This document shows, in pieces, positions 46,392 to 55,315 of a DNA stretch of 64,000 nucleotides. The DNA comes from Edaphochlamys debaryana. Its lineage: Eukaryota > Chlorophyta > Chlorophyceae > Chlamydomonadales. The DNA is taken from assembly GCA_016858145.1 (NCBI GenBank), contig JAEHOE010000154.1, positions 219,521-283,520 on the forward strand, given 5' to 3'. Below the pieces are notes generated by a model. It searched no databases. It had not been told where the DNA came from and saw only the letters and a program-made list of their open reading frames with translations. Position 1 is the first letter of the stretch, and the number at the start of each line of letters is the position of its first letter. The translations under genes and the position numbers were made by a program.

Positions 46392-46764
46392 GCGTATAAA
46401 CACGCAGTGGCTTATTGCGTATCAATACGCTACCCAATACGCGCAGGCCTCAATTACGCCGGGGTGGCGTATTGTCTGGCGTATTCAGAGCGTTTGCGCA
46501 GCACGGGTGGCCAAGTGGGCGGGACCTGCTGTCTTTCAGGTGTCAACCATTGGGGAAATAGCGAATGCGGCGAGGAGAGCATATATTTGCGCCTGGCTGG
46601 GGTCGGGGACGGGCGGGAACGGGCGGGGACGCGGGGTCCGTGGGGATGGCGCGGGGATGCTTGCGTTTCGAGGCTGCACACACGCCGAATACGCCAAGGC
46701 TCCGCACGGCGTGTACGATACGCCATTGGCGTATTCGATTACGCGCGAGCGAATACGCATACGC
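46392..46764. repeat. Cluster of GCGTAT/ATACGC words, upstream of the HEPN-like gene
   Basis: At least eleven GCGTAT words, counting both strands, fall within 373 bp; chance would give well under one. They include an inverted pair with 8 bp arms and a 1 bp spacer, ATACGCCA-T-TGGCGTAT, at 46718-46734. The cluster ends about 140 bp before the next start codon. It may be a protein-binding array or the remains of a mobile element. Confidence 0.65.
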
Positions 46765-46901
46765 CATGGGCCTCCAGGCACACGGTGCCATCCCTGCTGC
46801 CACGCCGCGCCCAAGAGCATGACGCGGGGTAGTGTGGCGCCGTACAAACAAAGGCCCTAATAGGCCTTGTCGTTCCTTGTGAAACAGTATTTGCAGTCCA
46901 C

Positions 46902-47688
46902 ATGCAGCTTACCCGCAAGCCTCGCAACCTGAGCGCCCCTGCGCGTCACAACACCGTATCGCTTCGGCGCATCTACCCTCGAGCCTCCTTTCCTCTACGC
47001 GTAGCTGCCCGCTTCAAGACCACCGACGATAGCGAGCAGCAGGCCTCAGCGTTGGACGCAGCGCCTCCAACCCGGGCAGAGTTTGAGGCAGCCTTCGAAA
47101 AGTTTCAGCGGGTCGCTGACAAGGCCGAGAAGGAGGCCACCAGCGCCAAGAAGCAAGCCGCCAGCGCCAAGAAGCAAGCCGCCAGCGCCAAGAGGCAAGC
47201 CGCGAGCGCCAAGAAGGAAGCCGCGAGCGCAAAGCAGCTCGCTCACAGCGCCCAGCAGGACGTCCTGTACCACGACAAGCTCAACGTCATTTGCGTCGCG
47301 GGCGAGCTCGTAAAAGCGTACATTGAGCGGGAGCAGCGCAGGAGCCCCAAGCAGCGCATGACCTTCGTGGATCACGCGACAGCCACGGACTTGCAGTTCT
47401 TTGCCGAGGTGGCCCCCCGCTTTAAGGCAACGATGAGGCCTTCGCTGCGCAAGCTCGTGAGGGCGCGCAACAAGATTGCGCACCCGGACACCGAGGATGC
47501 CGCCTCGGGTGCGAGGGGCCTGTGCCCCGCGCTGCGCGCGGAGGGCCCGCAGACGGAGGTGCTCACGCTTGCGTGCGACGTGGTCGAGAAGGCCGCCGTT
47601 ATCCGCGGTGAGTGGTAAGGTGTTGTAATTCGCGAGGTGGGGCGTTCGCCGACCGCAATTTCTTCACGTGCCCGCAGTCAAGCTGTGA
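46902..47688 (+). CDS. Small protein with transit-like N-terminus, Ala/Ser/Lys heptads and HEPN-like motif
   Basis: A long exon 46902-47607 ends in a G|GTGAGT donor and joins 47678-47688 after CCCGCAG, giving 238 aa ending VKL. Unspliced, the frame stops at 47616-47618 with GEW. Residues 1-38 contain many Arg/Lys and no acidic residues, typical of an organelle transit peptide. Residues ~78-118 are about six copies of a 7-residue AASAKKQ-type unit, a likely single helix or coiled coil. Residues ~120-235 are predicted mostly helical and contain R189-N-K-I-A-H194-P, which fits the R-x4-H signature of HEPN domains, many of which are ribonucleases. The HEPN assignment rests on one motif and the helical character, so it is tentative. 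Polyadenylation word TGTAA at 48072-48076. Confidence 0.62.
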
Positions 47689-49009
47689 AAGGTGGTCTAC
47701 GCGCTCGGCTTGAAATGAAGGTGGGCAGGCATGTTGGTGACCTCCTGCACTCTGAATCCTTCGGGGCTCTGCCTTCCTCTCCCTTTCTGCGGCCGCTCTG
47801 ATCTCCCTTACTCCCGCTCAACATCCTCAGGCGAGATCCCCCGCCTGCGCACCCACGTCCAAGGCACGGACTCCAGCGCCATCATTGCCATTTAGAGGTG
47901 TCATCGCGCTTTGTATGACTTGCATGAACATGAGGTCCGTGCGGGCGTAGTGCATGAAGGTATTCTACGCACTGGGGCAGGCTAAGCATGTAGCGTGGCA
48001 AGATGTTTTGCGTATGACCGTTGAGGAGTTGAAGAAATGGGCAACTGCCTTCCGTTGCGATATGGCTTTCCTGTAAGGATCAGAGACAGTTTGTGGACAA
48101 GTGGCAGTGCGCAGGCCCCAGCTCCCCCGTCACCAGCGGCCATACTAGCAACGACAGCTCAACTTGCATGCCAGGTCAGCTGCAGCTTCAGTGGCCCAAG
48201 TTCGAGGCGGTTATGGTGCTGCAGACCTGCTGGTGTGGTTGTGAACAAGTGGCAAGCATGTACCTTGCACCGGCGGCAGCCTCGAGCAGCCCTTGAAGTG
48301 GGCAGCCGCTGCCAGGGGAGAGGATAGCATATGTGGCCCCCAGTGCGTGCAAGTGTCAGGATGATTTTTCTGATGGTTACAGCAGGAACCGCCTCCAGAA
48401 GGGCAGGGGTTGAGCGAGAGCGCCACCTACTGGGTGTGCCACCTGCACACCGACACCCACGCTTTGTGACTGACTTTCGGTTGTCACGCCACGTTGCTAG
48501 GGCCGGGCCCGTAGAACCCCCCTCATCATTCTACCGCCGTGTCTTTAGTCATCGTCGATCTGAGCCAGGACTCTTTAGTCATCGTCGATCTGAGCCAGGA
48601 CGCCTGGGGGCTCCTGCACAGACAATCTACCATTGGAAACTCACAAGAAAGGGTGGTCTGCCGCTACTGTCTCCCAACCTCTTGGTGGCCTGAGCGCAGC
48701 AAAAGAGTGAAGCGCCCCCCAAAACTCGGCGAGGTATGGGGGGATGCCCGAGCCCTCTCCCGCCTAGGCTCGGGCAGGTCCAGTTCCCCCTGGGGTGCCG
48801 GTTCCTCGGGCAGCCTGCCGGCCTGCCCGAGAGGCTTTTCTGCAGACGCAATTTTGCCCCGCTCACAAACGGCCTCCCAAGGCTCGCATTGGGTTATGGT
48901 TGACAACTAGAGGGGCTGCGTGGAGGAGCGCGCGCGGAACAGCGCGTTTCAACGACGGCCCCCGCGGACCGTGCGCGGCATGACGGGCAGCCCTAGTCCT
49001 TGCGCCGTA
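47689..49009. other. Intergenic between HEPN-like gene and the transposon array
   Basis: No gene is supported here. It holds the likely 3' UTR of the preceding gene (TGTAA at 48072-48076) and a 30 bp tandem duplication at 48542-48601. The last 25 bp before 49010 do not match the sequence that precedes the other repeat units, so 49010 is a sharp array boundary. Confidence 0.5.
48542..48601 (+). repeat. Perfect 30 bp tandem duplication
   Basis: TCTTTAGTCATCGTCGATCT followed by GAGCCAGGAC occurs twice in a row without change, indicating a recent slippage or duplication. Confidence 0.95.
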
Positions 49010-50856
49010 CACTATGACGCAAAATGGTCGGGATTTTGGCAAGACCCCCGTTGGTTACTGGCCTGGACCGATTTATTCCCTATCGATTGGGCCGCCGCCC
49101 GCCCCGCCTCGTGCTCTGTACTTGACGAACAAGCCCCCAATCATCTTGCTCGCGGGGCCCGCCGAGCTGAGTTGCTTTGGCCAGCCTTGCATTGCATTGT
49201 GCACTTTTCAGCAAGCTCTATGGCGCTGCGCAGGGGCGCTGAGCTGCCGTCCGGGGTGGGGCAAGCGGGCCATGGGATGTGAGCGTTTGGCCGACCCTCC
49301 ACGGCCTTACTGAGCTGGACCCACTATAACTCATAGCTGTTCCCTGAGGGCTAACAGTCACAGCGACACCATGAAACGCGGCTTGCTCTGCGCGGGGTCG
49401 TACGGCACCCATGCAAGTAAGGCTCGCTCACCCCTCCCGTGGTGCACGCTCGTGTGCTAAACTTTCGGCTTGCACCCCCTGCCCTCAATGCTTTGCGGTA
49501 TACTGTATAGACCCCTCTAGCACCCTATCACGCCCGGACTGTCGTCTCGCATGCTGGCGCTAGCAGCGCTACTGCCGCAGACCGGCCTTGGAACGGCCAT
49601 TGGTGCACACTGTAGCGGTCACTGGCGTACCAGCACACGCTCTAGCTACTTTCCTGGCACCAAGCTCGTCAAGAGGGCTTCGGGTGGTGAGTTGATCGGC
49701 GGAATGTAGCGGGGGTTGTGGTGTCGCGGCGAGCGAGCATCAAGGTTGCCGGGGGGCGGGGCACGAAATCCCGGGCATTTTGCGGCTAAGGGAAGGGACG
49801 GTCCGTTTCCGGGAGCCCTGGTGCGCCATAGCGGCGAGCCCGCGATCCGCGCGGCAAAGTTTACTATGTTGGGTCACAGCTACAGCGCCACGGTCATCGG
49901 CTGCTCGCAGGTCGCTGGCGTGCCGCAGAGGGCCCGCGATGCACTCGGTCGCCTTTCCGATAGCGCTCACATCGCCCCCGGAAGCAGCTGACCAGACCCG
50001 TCGCACTTGCCTTCTCGCGTGGCCCTGGTTCCCAGGTGCGGCGCTACTGGGGTTCGGCCAGGGCGAAATGTGGAGCTGCCGGAGCCGGCACCGATGGCCT
50101 AGCGGATGCCTTCTTACTGCTCACGACACGCAGCCCAAAGTACAGGTGCGTATGAAAGTATAGAGGGGGGTACTATCAGCAAAAAGCGCACTGCCCGGGC
50201 CGCAAAAGCCAAGGTCGGCCGACCGGCTTGCAGGCGGCCCGGCGTGTCAAACCCTAAGCCCCCTCCTCCCCGCCCACGTGCGCGAGCTACCTGTAGCCAC
50301 CCCGCGCCGCAAGCCCGCTCGCAGTTATCATCAGTATGATCAAACCCTTGCGAAGCCCCAACACCCACATCAAAATGCTGCGTCCTTGCAAAGTCGCGAA
50401 GCAAGATGTTCATCGATCGACAATGGGCATGCCCCTGCACCAACATGAACCGCGCCGCTTGCTCATCTGCGGCCCCCGGCCCCCATAATGCCGCCCACGA
50501 TATCGAGCATCATAGGAATTATTGAAAGTGCTGGGCGTGCTTCGGGACATGTCCCCAGTCCATGGTGTGAAGCCCCCATGGGCCGCTCCCTCCCCCAGCC
50601 TGCTCCGGTCACTCCTCCCCACACGTGCCCCCATGCAGCGCTCGCCCCATGCTTGCGTCGACGACCCGAATCATACAGCGATAGGCCTTCCGCCTTCCGC
50701 ATGCGTCAACGCCTCCCCCCCCCCCCCCTCTTTCCCCTCTCTCCGCCTCCCTCTTTCTGTCCCCCCCCGCCCTCCCTCCCCCCCCGCCCTCCCTCCCTCC
50801 CTCCTCCCTCCTAGCTCCAACCCCCTGTCCGCTTCCCGCTCTGCCCCGCAGGCGCA
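49010..50856. other. Noncoding half of array unit 1
   Basis: No gene could be supported here. It includes a C/T-rich tract at about 50717-50815 just beyond the transposase stop. A plus-strand 77-codon frame at 50106-50339 is Lys/Arg-rich with a KVGRP core, but it has no independent support. Homologous segments recur in units 2, 3 and, up to 783 bp, unit 4. Confidence 0.5.
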
Positions 50857-53315
50857 TCAGCGGAAGGCTTTCGCCGGGTAGTCGCCCTCGGCCGCGATGA
50901 TGGCTGGGAGCGTGACAGCGTAGAGGCGCTTCGTGGCGGCCATGGCCCACTCCGGGGTGAGCATGCTGTAGAACAGCCGCTCCAGCTCCTCCTGGTAGAT
51001 CGAGAGGTCATCGTCCTCCTTGGGCGGGTGGCGGTTGATGAACTTCTGGAAGGCAGTGCACACGATGGCGTGGCTGCCCTCGATGATGTTGTGCATGTCC
51101 CCGCTGTAGGGGGGAATGTCGGTGCTCTCCACCCCCTTGAACTCGGGGGACCGCCACACCGCGTTGTGGATGCTTGCGTTGTCGAGGGACAGCACCACCG
51201 GGGTCACCTTGATCTTGTCCCGGCGGTGCTTGTTGAGGTTGTCGACCTTGCCTAACAGCCTCCAGTAGGCCTCGATGTTGAAGTCGGTGGCCTCCTCCCC
51301 CGTTGCCGCCAAGGCCGGCCTCTCACCCTCTCCGCCCCCCGCTGCCCCTCGCCCCCCCTCATCTCCCTCCGCAGCCGCGTCAGGCCCCTCTCCATCCGCA
51401 GCGTCCCGCTTCTGCTGCTGCTTGCGCTTGGTCTTCACCTGGGGAGAGCGGGGAGCAGCAGCGGTTGGGCAGCAGCGTGGGGGCCTTGCAGCCTGGCCAG
51501 CGGGCAGCCGCAGACCCCGCTGCGGTGCCGGGGCTACACGGGGGCCATAACCTCCGGAGCTTCCCTCCGGAGATTGCGGCGATGTATAGTACGCTCAACC
51601 CGCCTCTGAGGGGGACGCACGGTACGGAGCCGGCTATCTGGCATCTGTCGTGCGGCTGTGCTCTACACCTCACGCCGCACTCGGTCTCAGACAGCATCGC
51701 CGCTGCGGCGGCGGAGGCAGCCGCCGCCGCTGGCCTCCTCACCAAGCGGCAGCCACGAGGCGCTTCCCAGCAACCCCTCAAGCGGCGTGGGCGCCCTCCC
51801 AAGCAACAAGCCAGCCCAGCCCCCCCCGGCCTGCTGCCGTGTTTTCAGCTGCTGGTTCCATGGCCCGCGCAGCTGCAGTGCACCGGCGCGCCGTGCCTTC
51901 GGGGTGCTATGCAACGTTGTGGGCACCTCAGCCACGATTGTGTGGGAAGCACGGCCTATCAGGGGCGTGGGGCCTTTTGACTTCATGGTGGAGGGCAGAA
52001 CCAGCAGGGAAGCGGCAGGTGGGGCCGGGCCCAAGACTTGGAGGCTTGTGGTGGAGGTGGACGGGAGGCAGCACTCGGCAAACACGGGGGGCTGGGGCGA
52101 GAGCCCAGCAGATCAGCGGGCGCGCGACAGGGGGAAGGAGGAGGCTGCCCTAGGGTGTGGCATTCACTTTGTGCGGCTGCACGCTTATGACTGGCGTGCG
52201 GTTGTTGAGGAGGGGCTGGGTGAGGCACGTTCCCTCCGCCCCGCACGCATGCACTGCAGCCCCTTCTACTTTGGCCTCCCCGCCCCCGCCCCCCGCCCCA
52301 CCATGTACTCGTGCTCCGGCGTGTAGCCCTTGCCCTTGGTGCCGGTCACGAACTTGATGTAGACGGCACCAACAAGCGGGCTGACGGCTGAGTAGAAGAC
52401 GATCTTGCCCTTGTTGCGGTGGTCGTTCTTGCGGATGTCGGGTTGCATCAATGAGGACGGGTGGAACTTGCCCGCAGTCCAGCAGTACTCGTCTGTGCTG
52501 TCAATCTCAACGGACTTCATGTCGGCGTAGAGGTGGCGGAGGGCTCGTGCTGACAGCCACATCTTGTCGTAGTCTTCTTTATTCTTGGTGGGGCAGGGGG
52601 GCAAAGGCACCTTGCCGTCGTCGTAGCCGGGAACAGAGACGAGGCGCACGCCGGGGGCGTTGTGCTTGACCCCCAGCACCTCCCACCGGCACGACATGTG
52701 GTGGCGAGCGTCCATTTGCTCTTGTGTGAGGGCTCTCCGGTGCTCAATTAGCAGCTTCTTCTTGAAGTGCGGGTCGGCCTCGTGCATGTTGCGCCACAGG
52801 GTGTCGGTCGAGGGCGGTTTCCCGCCCCCGGGCGGCGGGGTGGCCAGGACCCGCGCCACGGTTGGGTGGTTGGCAATCTCGTCCAGGTCATGGAACGGCT
52901 TCCGTGACTCAGCGCGTGCCTCCACCACGTCAAGGCATTTCTGCACGTCTGCCTTCGAGATCTTGCGGCGCCGACCAGTGGAGATGCCAGGGAAGACCGT
53001 GCCGTGGGCAAGGAAGTGGGCGCATTGGCTCCGCATCCACTTGAAGGCAGCAGCTGGGGTTGCCCAGGCAGGAAGCACGGGCTTGGTCTTGCCCCACAGC
53101 CGCTTGCCGGGGCCGCTCACGAGCAGCTTCAAGAGCTCGTAGGCTTGCGGCCCCCACTTCTTGCCCAGCTTGCGGCCGCCGCCGCCGCGGCCGAACAGCG
53201 CCAGGCAGGCGATGACGGCCAAGAGCTTCCCCAGGATGACGCCATCCAGCTCTGTCGCTGACAGCTCGTCGCCAAAGTTCAATTCAAGTACGGATCCAAG
53301 ATCCAGATCCGCCAT
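50857..53315 (-). CDS. DDE transposase, IS630-Tc1-mariner type (unit 1, most intact copy)
   Basis: Two exons: 53315-52302 and 51438-50857 (531 aa). The donor is ATG|GTGGGG and the acceptor CCCCAG|GTG; both phases are zero. Residues ~115-200 hold a Lys/Arg-rich region with helix-turn-helix character (KISKADVQKCLDVVEAR). The catalytic core is split by the intron: the candidate first acid is D272 or D275 in VEIDSTDEYCW in exon 1, and exon 2 has D424 in VVLSLDNASIH and E458 in IPPYSGDMHNIIE, with 33 residues between them. This layout matches the LDNA-x-H and PPYSP-x-x-NPIE motifs of Tc1/mariner-like transposases. A low-complexity acidic insert lies at ~345-390. Cut-and-paste DNA transposition is inferred. 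The intron (52301-51439) contains an oppositely oriented nuclease frame. Confidence 0.88.
51582..52326 (+). CDS. AT-hook + PD-(D/E)XK (Vsr/DUF559-like) nuclease, antisense in transposase intron (unit 1)
   Basis: The frame starts ATGTATAGT and ends GTGTAG. In this copy it is broken by one extra T in TTTT near 51841-51844; the other two copies read TTT there, and with three Ts the frame is 247 codons. Residues 67-75 (KRRGRPPKQ) are a textbook AT-hook. The nuclease core follows: PFDFMVEGR with D133, LVVEVDGRQH with E158, D160 and H164, then D177, D182, K185 and GIHFVRL with R198. This order (FDF ... EVDG-x-x-H ... D-x-x-x-x-D-x-x-K ... R) resembles DUF559/Vsr/EDxHD-type PD-(D/E)XK proteins. A RAP domain, which has the same fold, is the main alternative. 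The last 25 bp overlap transposase exon 1 on the other strand. The role is unknown; target cleavage or help in transposition is inference. Confidence 0.6.
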
Positions 53316-53451
53316 GCCTGTGGAGGGGTTGGGAGGGGGAGGCGGGGCGGGGTCAGTGGGGGTGCGCGGGCAGGGCGGGGTGCGTGCCGGGACGCGTCGG
53401 GCGGGCAGGCAGGCGAAACCCTCCGTAACCTGCGATTTGGCGGGATCTGCC

Positions 53452-53473
53452 CATAGTACGGCCCTTCACTATG
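53452..53473. repeat. Inverted ACTATG ends facing each other at the unit junction
   Basis: CATAGT and ACTATG flank a 10 nt spacer (ACGGCCCTTC) at the unit 1/unit 2 junction. The same arrangement recurs before 57928 and 62392. These are candidate terminal inverted repeat ends, only about 6 bp matched perfectly. Confidence 0.5.
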
Positions 53474-55315
53474 ACGCAAAATGGTCGGGATTTTGGCAAG
53501 ACCCCCGTTGGTTACTGGCCTGGACCGATTTATTCCCTATCGATTGGGCCGCCGCCCGCCCCGCCTCGTGCTCTGTACTTGACGAACAAGCCCCCAATCA
53601 TCTTGCTCGCGGGGCCCGCCGAGCTGAGTTGCTTTGGCCAGCCTTGCATTGCATTGTGCACTTTTCAGCAAGCTCTATGGCGCTGCGCAGGGGCGCTGAG
53701 CTGCCGTCCGGGGTGGGGCAAGCGGGCCATGGGATGTGAGCGTTTGGCCGACCCTCCACGGCCTTACTGAGCTGGACCCACTATAACTCATAGCTGTTCC
53801 CTGAGGGCTAACAGTCACAGCGACACCATGAAACGCGGCTTGCTCTGCGCGGGGTCGTACGGCACCCATGCAAGTAAGGCTCGCTCACCCCTCCCGTGGT
53901 GCACGCTCGTGTGCTAACTTTCGGCTTGCACCCCCTGCCCTCAATGCTTTGCGGTATACTGTATAGACCCCTCTAGCACCCTATCACGCCCGGACTGTCG
54001 TCTCGCATGCTGGCGCTAGCAGCGCTACTGCCGCAGACCGGCCTTGGAACGGCCATTGGTGCACACTGTAGCGGTCACTGGCGTACCAGCACACGCTCTA
54101 GCTACTTTCCTGGCACCAAGCTCGTCAAGAGGGCTTCGGGTGGTGAGTTGATCGGCGGAATGTAGCGGGGGTTGTGGTGTCGCGGCGAGCGAGCATCAAG
54201 GTTGCCGGGGGGCGGGGCACGAAATCCCGGGCATTTTGCGGCTAAGGGAAGGGACGGTCCGTTTCCGGGAGCCCTGGTGCGCCATAGCGGCGAGCCCGCG
54301 ATCCGCGCGGCAAAGTTTACTATGTTGGGTCACAGCTACAGCGCCACGGTCATCGGCTGCTCGCAGGTCGCTGGCGTGCCGCAGAGGGCCCGCGATGCAC
54401 TCGGTCGCCTTTCCGATAGCGCTCACATCGCCCCCGGAAGCAGCTGACCAGACCCGTCGCACTTGCCTTCTCGCGTGGCCCTGGTTCCCAGGTGCGGCGC
54501 TACTGGGGTTCGGCCAGGGCGAAATGTGGAGCTGCCGGAGCCGGCACCGATGGCCTAGCGGATGCCTTCTTACTGCTCACGACACGCAGCCCAAAGTACA
54601 GGTGCGTATGAAAGTATAGAGGGGGGTACTATCAGCAAAAAGCGCACTGCCCGGGCCGCAAAAGCCAAGGTCGGCCGACCGGCTTGCAGGCGGCCCGGCG
54701 TGTCAAACCCTAAGCCCCCTCCTCCCCGCCCACGTGCGCGAGCTACCTGTAGCCACCCCGCGCCGCAAGCCCGCTCGCAGTTATCATCAGTATGATCAAA
54801 CCCTTGCGAAGCCCCAACACCCCACATCAAAATGCTGCGTCCTTGCAAAGTCGCGAAGCAAGATGTTCATCGATCGACAATGGGCATGCCCCTGCACCAA
54901 CATGAACCGCGCCGCTTGCTCATCTGCGGCCCCCGGCCCCCATAATGCCGCCCACGATATCGAGCATCATAGGAATTATTGAAAGTGCTGGGGCGTGCTT
55001 CGGGACATGTCCCCAGTCCATGGTGTGAAGCCCCCATGGGCCGCTCCCTCCCCCAGCCTGCTCCGGTCACTCCTCCCCACACGTGCCCCCATGCAGCGCT
55101 CGCCCCATGCTTGCGTCGACGACCCGAATCATACAGCGATAGGCCCTTCCGCCTTCCGCATGCGTCAACGCCTCCCCCCCCCCCCCCCTCTTTCCCCTCT
55201 CTCCGCCTCCCTCTTTCTGTCCCCCCCGCCCTCCCTCCCCCCCCGCCCTCCCTCCCTCCCTCCTCCCTCCTAGCTCCAACCCCCTGTCCGCTTCCCGCTC
55301 TGCCCCGCAGGCGCA

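Larger units (their letters stand above)
43752..46901. other. Intergenic: SMT1 3' UTR, degenerate repeats, upstream of HEPN-like gene
   Basis: No supported gene lies in these 3.1 kb. In order it holds a probable SMT1 3' UTR with TGTAA at 44420-44424, a diverged 149 bp tandem duplication, two related GGTCGGTCGTCGGTC-containing segments at about 45410-45455 and 45903-45955, and a cluster of GCGTAT/ATACGC words at 46392-46764. It looks like old repeat debris. Confidence 0.5.
49010..53466. mobile_element. Array unit 1: DDE transposon with antisense nuclease (4,457 bp)
   Basis: First full unit of the array. It begins at CACTATGACGC, directly after TA in the unique flank, and ends before the next CACTATGACGC at 53467. 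The right edge carries CCATAGTA, an approximate inverted match to the ACTATG at the left edge. From left to right it has about 1.85 kb without a supported gene, then the minus-strand transposase (50857-53315) with the plus-strand nuclease frame in its intron, then about 150 bp up to the unit end. An ITm (IS630-Tc1-mariner) type element is inferred from the transposase motifs and the flanking TA. Confidence 0.85.

Noticed and set aside
48920..49282. 120-codon plus-strand frame (HYDAKWSGFWQDPRW...) at the left end of the transposon unit
   Set aside because: Recurs in the other units only because the DNA is near-identical. It starts in unique flank in unit 1 and has no family match or splice context.
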